A stretch of DNA of 44,161 nt from Candidatus Omnitrophota bacterium (GTDB taxonomy: Bacteria > Omnitrophota > Gorgyraeia > Zapsychrales > Fredricksoniimonadaceae), in assembly GCA_015233675.1 (NCBI GenBank), contig JADFXH010000007.1, positions 1 through 44,161 on the forward strand, in the 5' to 3' direction. This document shows positions 6,729 through 14,000 of the stretch, one piece after another. The notes under the pieces are model-generated. The model saw only the letters and a list, made by a program, of their open reading frames with translations. It searched no databases and was not told the origin of the DNA. Position 1 is the first letter of the stretch, and each line of letters starts with the position of its first letter. Position numbers and translations under genes: made by a program.

Positions 6729-9700
6729 TTAAGACACTGACGTAGATTGTAATTTCTGTTGCAGTTCACTGATTATAGGGAAATTTACGGCTGGTCTGAT
6801 TTCGAGTATCTCTGGTGTAAAACCACCGATGCTATTTAATTGAGCCATGTCCTGCTGGGCCAAAGGTAATGGTACACCTTTACCGTCACGCTTGATGGTC
6901 ATGGCGAGATTAGCTGAATTAAAGTCAATACCGCCGAGAGGGGTTGCTTCACTGATTGGTGCTTTATGTTTTGGCGCACTCACTACTCTTTGTCTTGATA
7001 AGGTCTGATTTGTACCAGCCATAGCCATATCTGAAATATTGCTATCTACATCAGATTTAGTCACACTCGTCGTAATTACCAGTTGACTATCCCCTTTTTT
7101 GACTGCATATTCATTTGAATCTGTTACCCCTACAGCCTCAACCAAACTATCCATCATGCTATTCCATTCACCATCACTAACAGGTCTTTCCTTGGGCCGT
7201 GGTAAAGTTATTGTGCTACCCTCTTGACCGTTTGCCATAGGAACCACTTTAACATTATGTTTGATAAATTCTGTGCTGGTATTGGTATTATCATTCTTCC
7301 CCCATTTATCCACTGCCGAAGTATAAAGGAGAGCAATAGTATAAAAAGCCGCACAAACCAATACCGTTTCCAGAGTTGAATGTTCACCCCTTAATCCTTC
7401 ATACGCTATAAACATTGGTATATACATGCCCCATGTGTGTAACAGAGAGGCACGCATTGCTGAATCAATTTGTTGTCTTGCGTTTTCTGCTGATAAAGCT
7501 GATTCAAAACTTAAACTTTGACCATCCCTGGCAACTGTCACTGGACTCCCAACTGCCGTGCTTAATCTCGATTGAATATCAGCTAACTCATCTGCGCTAA
7601 GATTGCCTGCTGTTAATTGAATTTTAGGATTAACAATAGCTAAAAGACTTCTCACCGCTGTTCTGACTTGCGGTGTGACATTAAATGTGACTTTACTTCC
7701 AGTGCCTTGGGCCTCAACTACGACACCTTCCCTCAATGCTGTTATTACTGTGGGTATTCCCGCCATAGCCATATCTGAAATATTGCTATCTACATCAGAT
7801 TTAGTCACACTCGTCGTAATTACCAGTTGACTATCCCCTTTTTTGACTGCATATTCATTTGAATCTGTTACCCCTACAGCCTCAACCAAACTATCCATCA
7901 TGCTATTCCATTCACCATCACTAACAGGTCTTTCCTTGGGCCGTGGTAAAGTTATTGTGCTACCCTCTTGACCGTTTGCCATAGGAACCACTTTAACATT
8001 ATGTTTGATAAATTCTGTGCTGGTATTGGTATTATCATTCTTCCCCCATTTATCCACTGCCGAAGTATAAAGGAGAGCAATAGTATAAAAAGCCGCACAA
8101 ACCAATACCGTTTCCAGAGTTGAATGTTCACCCCTTAATCCTTCATACGCTATAAACATTGGTATATACATGCCCCATGTGTGTAACAGAGAGGCACGCA
8201 TTGCTGAATCAATTTGTTGTCTTGCGTTTTCTGCTGATAAAGCTGATTCAAAACTTAAACTTTGACCATCCCTGGCAACTGTCACTGGACTCCCAACTGC
8301 CGTGCTTAATCTCGATTGAATATCAGCTAACTCATCTGCGCTAAGATTGCCTGCTGTTAATTGAATTTTAGGATTAACAATAGCTAAAAGACTTCTCACC
8401 GCTGTTCTGACTTGCGGTGTGACATTAAATGTGACTTTACTTCCAGTGCCTTGGGCCTCAACTACGACACCTTCCCTCAATGCTGTTATTATTTCCTGTC
8501 CTGCGGATACTTCTTTTTCAGGAAGATTTTCTGCAAACAAACTTTGACCGCCTATTTCTCCACCTTGGCCCGTTTTATTCAATATATTCTCTGCGGTAGG
8601 GTCAACCTGGACTGTAACTAAATCTGCTTTTCTTGATGAAGCAACAGTTTCAAGAATTTGTTCTCTTTCTTGAGTAGGCATCATCGCTAAATCTTTCGGG
8701 GTTTCAATGGCAACTTTCTCTCCACGCTCAAACCCACCTGAAAAATACTTCCTCGGAATCGTCTCATTGGTGTATTTATCCACGTCTTCCTTAATATAGT
8801 TGAACACGCCCTTTTTGAACGCCTTCAAATATTGCTGGTATATAGCTTCATTGTTCCGAGGGTTTTGGTCAATACCTTTAACCCTGGCCCTATCAGCATA
8901 AATTTTTCCCAATAGCGATTCTTTCAAATCCTTTTTGTACCATGTAGCCAATACCATTCCACTATACATTTGACGAAGATTAGCAAAATTTTTGCCTGTA
9001 TTAACTTCCTTTTCCAGTTCAGGAAGAACGATTTCACGAACCACCTGGCTACCAATTTTGTTCACTTCTCTGCTTTGTGTGGGCTGGGGAGCGGTGATAG
9101 CTGTATGCTTGGACAAAGACAAATAATCTTCTTCTAACATGACCTTCAAATGACTTCTAAGAATATATGCTGTATTCCCGCTTTCATATACCATCGCCTC
9201 ATCTGGCACAATCCATACCTTATTGAAGGTATTCACGGGAATATTGGTCGTATGGTATTCAGTCCAGGCACGTTGATAAATCCTATTCCAAAATTGTTTT
9301 CCAAGACCTTCCTCTGGATAAATAAGGCTTGAGGTAATTTGTTTGAGCAAATAATCCTGGGCCAACAAGTCACGGCCCATTTCGGTTTTCCCGAAATTAT
9401 CTTGGATAATACGATTCTTTTCATACGGGGATAGGTTCACCCACTGGTCATCATCAGGAATGGTCAAGGAAGCCAGAAAATATTTGACCAGCTTCTTATA
9501 TTCCTCTTTTTTTTGGTCACCAGCTAAACTTTGGTCACCTTTATTTATAAGGAAGTCAAATTGCAAGGCATTATCGGGATGGATACTAATAGCTGTTAAT
9601 TGAGACGGAGTAAATTCTTGGCTTAAATGAACCATCACCCCAGACTTAGGCATCCAGGGCATTTGAGCATTGGAAGCTACTTGGGCATAAGCTGGTGACT

Positions 9701-9800
9701 TTACAGATGTACTGATAAAGGCCACCAAAATGATTATAGAAATAACTTTGCGTATTTGTCTAAACATAGCTTTGTTATTATTTAAAGTATACGGGGCCAT
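6729..9800 (-). CDS. Large exported Omnitrophota-type protein with duplicated module
   Basis: The 1023-residue product begins with a basic N-terminus and a hydrophobic segment ending in SPAYAQ, a typical Sec signal. Residues about 50-360 (for example LASLTIPDDDQWVNLSPYEK, NIPVNTFNKVWIVPDEA, IPRKYFSGG) and the C-terminal block (GGIDFNSANL, KRDGKGVPLPLAQQ) match a family I know from Omnitrophota genomes; its function is unknown. A 248-residue module (VITALREGVVVEAQG to SDMAMAG) occurs twice in tandem, and each copy has hydrophobic stretches (IPMFIAYEGLRG, VLVCAAFYTIALLY) that may span a membrane. AAGGAG 3 nt before ATG 9800 supports this start. That such a protein lies inside a mobile element is odd. 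Confidence 0.7.
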   Translation of the reverse strand: MAPYTLNNNKAMFRQIRKVISIIILVAFISTSVKSPAYAQVASNAQMPWMPKSGVMVHLSQEFTPSQLTAISIHPDNALQFDFLINKGDQSLAGDQKKEEYKKLVKYFLASLTIPDDDQWVNLSPYEKNRIIQDNFGKTEMGRDLLAQDYLLKQITSSLIYPEEGLGKQFWNRIYQRAWTEYHTTNIPVNTFNKVWIVPDEAMVYESGNTAYILRSHLKVMLEEDYLSLSKHTAITAPQPTQSREVNKIGSQVVREIVLPELEKEVNTGKNFANLRQMYSGMVLATWYKKDLKESLLGKIYADRARVKGIDQNPRNNEAIYQQYLKAFKKGVFNYIKEDVDKYTNETIPRKYFSGGFERGEKVAIETPKDLAMMPTQEREQILETVASSRKADLVTVQVDPTAENILNKTGQGGEIGGQSLFAENLPEKEVSAGQEIITALREGVVVEAQGTGSKVTFNVTPQVRTAVRSLLAIVNPKIQLTAGNLSADELADIQSRLSTAVGSPVTVARDGQSLSFESALSAENARQQIDSAMRASLLHTWGMYIPMFIAYEGLRGEHSTLETVLVCAAFYTIALLYTSAVDKWGKNDNTNTSTEFIKHNVKVVPMANGQEGSTITLPRPKERPVSDGEWNSMMDSLVEAVGVTDSNEYAVKKGDSQLVITTSVTKSDVDSNISDMAMAGIPTVITALREGVVVEAQGTGSKVTFNVTPQVRTAVRSLLAIVNPKIQLTAGNLSADELADIQSRLSTAVGSPVTVARDGQSLSFESALSAENARQQIDSAMRASLLHTWGMYIPMFIAYEGLRGEHSTLETVLVCAAFYTIALLYTSAVDKWGKNDNTNTSTEFIKHNVKVVPMANGQEGSTITLPRPKERPVSDGEWNSMMDSLVEAVGVTDSNEYAVKKGDSQLVITTSVTKSDVDSNISDMAMAGTNQTLSRQRVVSAPKHKAPISEATPLGGIDFNSANLAMTIKRDGKGVPLPLAQQDMAQLNSIGGFTPEILEIRPAVNFPIISELQQKLQSTSVS
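7018..7747 (-). repeat. 730-bp direct repeat, copy A
   Basis: Copy A of a tandem direct repeat within the large exported protein gene. It recurs at an offset of exactly 744 bp (248 codons), so the reading frame is kept. The first mismatches are at 7017/7761 on the left and 7748/8492 on the right. The encoded residues are identical and every DNA segment I compared is identical. Confidence 0.9.
7762..8491 (-). repeat. 730-bp direct repeat, copy B
   Basis: Copy B of the tandem repeat, separated from copy A by 14 bp (7748-7761) that encode the linker around IPT. The absence of any visible difference points to a very recent duplication, gene conversion, or an assembly artefact. Confidence 0.9.
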
Positions 9801-9827
9801 ATTCTCCTTGTGTCCACTAATAAGGGA

Positions 9828-9856
9828 AGTGTGCCATATAAAAAGGCAGTTGTCAA
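9828..9856 (-). promoter_or_regulatory. Promoter for the large exported protein gene
   Basis: On the minus strand TTGACA (9856-9851) is followed after 17 nt by CACACT (9833-9828), preceded by ATGG. The predicted start near 9821 gives a leader of about 20 nt that holds AAGGAG before the ATG at 9800. The -10 is poor, but the whole unit resembles the promoter at 6452-6480 base by base in several places. Confidence 0.5.
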
Positions 9857-9858
9857 GG

Positions 9859-9889
9859 GCTGGAAGGTTTTTTTAAAAACGCTTCCAGC
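9859..9889. promoter_or_regulatory. Inverted repeat upstream of the exported protein promoter
   Basis: GCTGGAAG (9859-9866) and CTTCCAGC (9882-9889) are perfect 8-bp inverted arms around a T7/A5 spacer. The repeat lies just upstream of the -35 box at 9851-9856, in the divergent gap between the exported protein gene and the XRE gene. It could be an operator; a transcript hairpin is less likely since no gene ends here. Confidence 0.4.
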
Positions 9890-9932
9890 GACGGATGATT
9901 TAGACATCGAAAAAATATATTTTTTAAATGTA

Positions 9933-9951
9933 CACGAAGTGTCACTTCGTG
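9933..9951. promoter_or_regulatory. 19-bp perfect palindrome, probable XRE operator
   Basis: CACGAAGTGTCACTTCGTG is a perfect palindrome with 9-bp arms around one T. It lies 33 bp before the start of the XRE gene at 9985 and in the shared divergent promoter region. Dimeric XRE repressors bind sites of this size, so autoregulation is the natural reading. Confidence 0.55.
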
Positions 9952-9984
9952 GTAATTCTCTAAGGGCCATTGGATAATTGGGTC

Positions 9985-10203
9985 ATGTCCATCCCAGAAA
10001 TTAGACTCCAATTTGCTCGAAACCTAAAAGAAGAACGCCACAAGGCCAAACTAACCCAGGAAGAAATTGCTGAAATTATTGAGGTGAGCGTAAGATACTA
10101 CCAGATGTTAGAATCCAAAAAACCTACCGCTGTAAAAATTGACACCATAGACAAAATTGCTAAAGCCTTCAAAATAAGACCTGCTAAATTGTTTAATTTC
10201 TGA
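9985..10203 (+). CDS. XRE-family helix-turn-helix regulator
   Basis: The 72 residues are a single Cro/CI-type domain: FARNLKEERHKAKLTQEEIA, then IIEVSVRYYQMLES and IDTIDKIAKAFKIRPAKLF. It should bind DNA as a dimer; the palindrome at 9933-9951 upstream is the likely site. The ATG at 9985 is preferred to an in-frame TTG at 9970, since family members begin a few residues before the first helix. It is divergent from the large exported protein gene and convergent with the GIY-YIG gene 17 bp on, so it may control the exported protein gene. Confidence 0.85.
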   Translation: MSIPEIRLQFARNLKEERHKAKLTQEEIAEIIEVSVRYYQMLESKKPTAVKIDTIDKIAKAFKIRPAKLFNF

Positions 10204-10220
10204 CGACTTACCGTCTCGAA

Positions 10221-10577
10221 TTACTGCCAGGGAGAATTTACTGTTATAGAAGATACTGCCGACGGATGTTGCTCTCCTACTTTTGGTCTCCATAAATCAG
10301 CAAGGAATCTTTCAATGCCATCCCTATATTGGGCCTCTACTCCTGCCCACGTCACGTACAATCCCTGATTCTGATAAGCTAAAATAGCAGGGTTCTGCCG
10401 ATGCTGTGTCAATCTGTCTCTAATATTGCCCTGCCCTACATAAACGACCGCAGGGTTCGGCTGTCCATGCCAAATAATATAAATCCCTTCAAGTCCATCA
10501 AAGTGCGAATGTGCCAGGTTTACATTTGACAGTTGACACCACTGCGCCCCATCACATTTTATCCAGCTTAAATCCAT
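10221..10577 (-). CDS. GIY-YIG-like nuclease-fold protein
   Basis: The 118-residue product has the marks of the GIY-YIG fold: GLEGIYIIWHG (the GIY strand, about residues 28-38), AVVYVGQGNIRDRLTQHR (YVG in place of YIG, followed by the conserved Arg and a His), and GIERFLADLWRP with the helix Glu. The usual last Asn is not evident, so activity is uncertain. Members cut DNA in repair, restriction, homing and mobile-element contexts. It starts 3 nt after the stop of the aspartic protease gene and is the last gene of a three-gene operon. Confidence 0.62.
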   Translation of the reverse strand: MDLSWIKCDGAQWCQLSNVNLAHSHFDGLEGIYIIWHGQPNPAVVYVGQGNIRDRLTQHRQNPAILAYQNQGLYVTWAGVEAQYRDGIERFLADLWRPKVGEQHPSAVSSITVNSPWQ

Positions 10578-10580
10578 AAT

Positions 10581-10991
10581 CTACGGCCTGTTCTCTATAA
10601 ACTCTACTTCGGGGTCATCAGTACCAGGCTCTTTAACAATAAGCGTCTTTTGCTGAAAATCTACCGTCAAAACATACCCATGTAAAAGACCACCGCCTAT
10701 TAAAGCATCCTCAACATCTATAACATTGACAGTAATGTCACGGGTCTGCGTTCCCCATGTTATTGACGCTGAAAAAAGCATTTGTTTGGAAATAGAGCCG
10801 TCTCCTAATTTACAAGAGGATGCACCAGCAAGTTTTAGACCAAGAGGTACGGCAATATGTAATGGGAGCAATAGTTCGCCTGTAAAACCAGTATCAATAA
10901 GCGCAGTAACTTCTTTTCGCCCTTGATTCCCAGCTACCGTGATTGGCACCCATAGCTGATTTTTATTGTCAATGTGACCATGCAAAATCAT
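10581..10991 (-). CDS. Retropepsin-like (clan AA) aspartic protease
   Basis: The 136 residues contain the active-site motif ALIDTGFTGELLLP (Asp near residue 33), followed by the flap-type strands and IGGGLLHGYVLTVDF, as in single-domain prokaryotic clan AA proteases (COG5550-like). It would work as a homodimer in the cytoplasm, as no signal peptide is present. The start overlaps the end of the preceding small gene by 23 nt, so they are probably translationally coupled. The partner and substrate are unknown. Similar proteases are often found beside small proteins in gene-poor accessory regions, which fits this setting. Confidence 0.75.
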   Translation of the reverse strand: MILHGHIDNKNQLWVPITVAGNQGRKEVTALIDTGFTGELLLPLHIAVPLGLKLAGASSCKLGDGSISKQMLFSASITWGTQTRDITVNVIDVEDALIGGGLLHGYVLTVDFQQKTLIVKEPGTDDPEVEFIENRP

Positions 10992-11283
10992 ATTTGGGGT
11001 GAGAATAAGGGCGTGATGTAATGGATTGAATACTAAAAGAAGACGGATAACCTATTTGAAGAAGATAAAATAATCGGTCGGGAGAAGATTGTGCTTTAGC
11101 TTGCGTCAGAGCCTCGGTCGCCGTTTCACCAAGCCAGTATTTTTTCGACACAAAATCTACGGCAACATATTTTCCTTTGTATTTGGATTCAAGTTCCTTC
11201 TTAATCTGGCTATAATACGCTTCGGATTGACGGCTAAATTCATCCAAACTAAAACGGTTTTCTTGATTATTGTCGTTGGTCAT
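10969..11283 (-). CDS. Small hypothetical protein, partner of the aspartic protease
   Basis: The 104-residue protein has a charged helical N-terminus (FSRQSEAYYSQIKKELESKY) and then a compact beta-type part (GKYVAVDFVSKKYWLGET, ALTQAKAQSSPDRLFYLLQI, YPSSFSIQ). The second half is reminiscent of small DUF5678-like partner proteins, which I cannot confirm. ATG 11283 is chosen for the AGGG 8 nt upstream; a GTG at 11292 is possible. It is the first gene of the operon with the protease (23-nt overlap) and the GIY-YIG protein, under the promoter at 11314-11342. Confidence 0.55.
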   Translation of the reverse strand: MTNDNNQENRFSLDEFSRQSEAYYSQIKKELESKYKGKYVAVDFVSKKYWLGETATEALTQAKAQSSPDRLFYLLQIGYPSSFSIQSITSRPYSHPKYDFAWSH

Positions 11284-11313
11284 GGCTGGCACCCTGTGTA
11301 CAGTTAAAAACGT

Positions 11314-11342
11314 AGTGTATGTCTTTTGAAGGATTTTGTCAC
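11314..11342 (-). promoter_or_regulatory. Promoter of the protease/GIY-YIG operon
   Basis: On the minus strand GTGACA (11342-11337), a 17-nt spacer and TACACT (11319-11314) form a reasonable sigma70 promoter. The predicted transcript starts near 11307, about 24 nt before the chosen ATG. Confidence 0.5.
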
Positions 11343-11363
11343 TAAATTTTTTACCTGCTTCCT

Positions 11364-11753
11364 TTATTGACCACCCTTTTTAAATCCTTCAATCAATTTT
11401 TTCTTTTCTTCCACTGTCTTGCCTGCTATGTAAGGAAACCACTTGCGTTCAATGATGACAACATTTTTTTCATTAAAATCTGTATCGTAATCCAGACGAT
11501 GAACCTGGGGATGTTCCATCCCCTTTGAATTATTCTCATAAAAAGTTTTAAAGTTTTCTTGGGAAAATTTATTGTAGATTCTATGGTAATGATTTTCTTT
11601 CTTAGCGGCATGTGTCATACGGTAATAAGCCTGTTCCCACGCTTTTATTTGTCGTCGCTCTTTTATTTGATTAAGGCGCTTCTCTTTGTTCTTGGCATAG
11701 TATCTTTGATGCTTGGTGCTATCTGTGAAGACTTTCTTTTTTCCTACGCCCAT
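11364..11753 (-). CDS. Basic hypothetical protein
   Basis: The 129 residues are strongly basic and rich in Lys, Tyr and His (for example STKHQRYYAKNKEKRLNQIK and THAAKKENHYHRIYNKF). No domain is recognised. The clustered charges suggest nucleic-acid binding, which is inference only. A GGGAG ribosome binding site lies 8 nt before the ATG and supports a real gene. It is the last gene before the attachment-site end of the element. Confidence 0.5.
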   Translation of the reverse strand: MGVGKKKVFTDSTKHQRYYAKNKEKRLNQIKERRQIKAWEQAYYRMTHAAKKENHYHRIYNKFSQENFKTFYENNSKGMEHPQVHRLDYDTDFNEKNVVIIERKWFPYIAGKTVEEKKKLIEGFKKGGQ

Positions 11754-12200
11754 GTTTCACGCTCCCTTCCCTGGCCCTCTCATCTTTCAATGAATGAATA
11801 CCAGATATTCTACCTCAAATAAAAACCTCTGCAAAGAAGGTTATCAAAAATATATGAAAGCATTTCCCCGCAAGGCGGGGCGGGCCAGCATGACCACAAA
11901 TGGCTCTTTTAATCTCCACCCTCGTGCTTGACAACCATATTGGGTTTAATCGGCTCTCACTCACCCTTTGTACGGCCCTAAATTCGAGCAGGAAAGCCAT
12001 TCCTGGGCATTTTTAACCTCGATAGATAGATTGATAGTGGAAACGTCCGAGAAGGGCCTTATAAAGAACTGTGACTGAAATTGTGACTATAATTCTGATT
12101 AGTAGGCATCAGTAGAAATTGGAAGGGATTGATGAAAGTTTTATTTTCCGTCGGTAAACTAATTTTTTGGTAACTCCTAATAATGCCTTTAGATGTTTTT
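11754..12200. other. Gene-free right end of the element
   Basis: No convincing gene lies between the basic protein gene and the tRNA break. A GC-rich palindrome (CCCCGC, AAG, GCGGGG) is found at about 11867-11881, and 12-bp-spaced repeats at 12070-12105. Sequence next to an attachment site usually holds integrase arm sites. Confidence 0.4.
12070..12105 (+). repeat. Short repeats with a 12-bp period near the attachment junction
   Basis: TGTGACTGAAAT (12070-12081), TGTGACTATAAT (12082-12093) and the weaker TCTGATTAGTAG (12094-12105) stand in tandem about 100 bp from the tRNA break. They could be arm-type sites for integrase or Xis. Only two copies are strong, so the call is tentative. Confidence 0.35.
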
Positions 12201-12246
12201 CAACGGTTTTCGAGACCGCCGCATTCGACCACTCTGCCACCTCTCC
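12201..12246 (-). pseudogene. tRNA-Ser(CGA) 5' half, attachment-site junction
   Basis: From 12246 leftward the sequence reads as a serine tRNA. There is a seven-base acceptor strand GGAGAGG, a D arm with AGTGGTCGAA, and an anticodon stem-loop GCGGT-CTCGAAA-ACCGT with anticodon CGA (reads UCG). It stops after TTG. The long variable arm, T arm (GGTTCGAATCC-type) and acceptor 3' strand are all missing and I did not find them elsewhere in the window. A likely -10 (TATAGT, 12264-12259) remains upstream. A break directly after the anticodon stem is a known kind of tyrosine-integrase target, so this is the right end of the element; the intact copy or 3' half should be at its left end. Confidence 0.75.
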
Positions 12247-12284
12247 AACTAAAGACTAACTATAGCTTTAACCCAAAGGAATTG

Positions 12285-12303
12285 CTAGCACAAGCTGTGC
12301 TAG
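12285..12303. repeat. Perfect hairpin upstream of the tRNA-Ser remnant
   Basis: CTAGCACA (12285-12292), a three-base loop AGC and TGTGCTAG (12296-12303) form a perfect 8-bp stem on the chromosomal side of the tRNA promoter. There is no T run, so it is not a clear terminator. The rest of 12247-12464 shows no gene. Confidence 0.45.
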
Positions 12304-12464
12304 TTATGGTCTTGCCCAAATCCCAATAAAGTCTAATAAGCTCTCGGTTTAATCCCCTATAGGAACAATTCTCGCTAAAAGGATTTTATATCCCTTAAAA
12401 AAGAAATATAATTTTTGTCTGGATTCATAAATATTAGCCTCAACTCTATTCCAATAATCCAAAA

Positions 12465-13976
12465 TCAGGAATCTTCAGAGAGCAATCGTAATTTCTTAGA
12501 AACTCCATAAAATATAAACGGAGCCGCATACAACAGGGAAACTTTTATCAAAACCGATATATCAAAATAGGGGTACGCCTTTATAACCATAGACGGCAGC
12601 CGGGCCGATAACCCAAAAAGAATAGAAATCAGATAAATAAAATATAGAAACCCTCCTTTGAATATCGCCATTAAAAATCCGCACGGCTGAAAGAACAAAG
12701 TCTTCCATATCTCCAGCTGATAAGTATTGTTCCCCCATCCTTCCCTGCCAAAATACTGTAAAATTACTTGCATAGTTAAATTGGTATTATTCCCTTCAAA
12801 GCATAGCATGGAAAACAAAGGGAACACTGCGGCCACCACAAAAAAAACAAAAATCTTCTTTCCGAATTTCTCCTGGCTTAAATATAAAAAATGCGCCAAT
12901 GGGAAAACCAACACAGGCGTTATAGCTGCGATAAGATACCGATAACCATACCAACAGCCTTGGGTCCTCCACATCAAAACGCCGTAAAAATTAAATAACA
13001 TAGGCGCTAAACATAGCAACAACCTTCGTTTTATCGGGAAGTTAAGGAAGAATATGCTCAAGAGGGCAATCAGAATAAAAGGAGCTGAATAAATAAGGCC
13101 CCAGTCTGGTCCCAGAAAGATATGGATAAAACGTTTTAAATAAAATTTGATTGGCTGGGCTGTCGTCATTTGATCCCAAACGCCGACATACCCCTTATGG
13201 TTTGTCAGAATATCCGGCCATGTTTTAAAAAATAAAATCAAGAGGATAGCCGTTGAGTACATGATGAATATTTTCCCCCAAAATTGCGGATCCCTCAAAT
13301 TTCTTCTATCCCTGCAATATAGCGCGAAAGGCCAGATCAAAACAGCTGCAAAATCATTGTACCGCACTAAAAACAAAAAACCCAATGCTAAGCCTATCCC
13401 AATTTGCTTCCATGCCCCTTCAATCGAAAACTGATTTTTCTTGTGGTTAATCAACAACAAATAAACAAATAAACTTTGGAGGAAAAATTCAAAGGCATGA
13501 GTAAAAATAGAACGCCGATAAACAAAAAGAGGAATGCCTTGTATCAGGACCATAAGAATGATGGATAAAGAGGCGTCCTTACTGGAAAAATAATTCCGCA
13601 GTCCTTTATATAACAATAAACAAGCAACCCAAAAGTAAAAGCTTGCGGCAAATACAAAGCCAAATTGAGACCAGCTGCGCTGCACATTTTCAGAATTCCG
13701 GTGTTTAAAAATATCCGAACCTTCGATGCGGTCTATAAATGAAAAAACAAATACAAAAGGTGCCGCCATTAACCCCGGGCCGATACTCCCCAAAGGGTTC
13801 CTGCTGCCATAATCAAATTCATTTGCATAGGAAGGGAAACTTCCGGAAATCAACGAAAACGCATGACTAAAATAATCCTGATCGTCTCCGGCATACCACA
13901 TCCCATTTGCCTGCATAAAATAGGGACGGATTAGGAAAAAAGCTAGAATAAATATGCCCCAAGTTATTCGTTTCAT
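12465..13976 (-). CDS. GT-C-like membrane glycosyltransferase family protein
   Basis: The 503-residue protein is hydrophobic throughout, with about ten or more membrane segments. The first loop after the N-terminal segment holds an acidic motif, WYAGDDQDYFSHAFSL, in the place where GT-C enzymes (PMT/ArnT type) keep their catalytic Asp residues, followed by GSRNPLGSIGPGLMAAPF. Later landmarks are FLVRYNDFAAVLIWPFALY and MLMWRTQ-like loop residues (GVLMWRTQGCWYGYRYL). Such enzymes move sugars from polyprenyl-phosphate carriers at the outer face of the inner membrane. The acceptor cannot be told. It starts 24 nt after the stop of the membrane protein gene at 14001 and probably shares its transcript. 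Confidence 0.6.
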   Translation of the reverse strand: MKRITWGIFILAFFLIRPYFMQANGMWYAGDDQDYFSHAFSLISGSFPSYANEFDYGSRNPLGSIGPGLMAAPFVFVFSFIDRIEGSDIFKHRNSENVQRSWSQFGFVFAASFYFWVACLLLYKGLRNYFSSKDASLSIILMVLIQGIPLFVYRRSIFTHAFEFFLQSLFVYLLLINHKKNQFSIEGAWKQIGIGLALGFLFLVRYNDFAAVLIWPFALYCRDRRNLRDPQFWGKIFIMYSTAILLILFFKTWPDILTNHKGYVGVWDQMTTAQPIKFYLKRFIHIFLGPDWGLIYSAPFILIALLSIFFLNFPIKRRLLLCLAPMLFNFYGVLMWRTQGCWYGYRYLIAAITPVLVFPLAHFLYLSQEKFGKKIFVFFVVAAVFPLFSMLCFEGNNTNLTMQVILQYFGREGWGNNTYQLEIWKTLFFQPCGFLMAIFKGGFLYFIYLISILFGLSARLPSMVIKAYPYFDISVLIKVSLLYAAPFIFYGVSKKLRLLSEDS

Positions 13977-14000
13977 ACCTGCCTGATGATCGGCCCTGCG

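Larger units (their letters stand above)
1..12246. mobile_element. Integrated satellite-like mobile element, left end outside window
   Basis: This block holds an integrase remnant, a Xis/AlpA-like protein, a PrimPol-helicase replication protein, a serine recombinase, several small DNA-binding proteins and accessory genes, and it ends abruptly inside a tRNA-Ser gene at 12201-12246. The order integrase, AlpA/Xis, primase-helicase is that of P4-type phage satellites and related integrative elements. No capsid, terminase, tail or conjugation gene is visible, so it would need a helper or be immobile. The integrase is broken next to an ISL3 transposase, so the copy is probably trapped. The right boundary is read from the tRNA break; the left boundary is outside the window, so the full size is unknown. 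Confidence 0.7.

Noticed and set aside
11815-12000. 61-codon minus-strand frame at the right end of the element
   Set aside because: It runs over a GC-rich palindrome, has no ribosome binding site and no protein-like composition.
1-12246. Complete prophage
   Set aside because: No capsid, portal, terminase, tail or lysis gene can be recognised.
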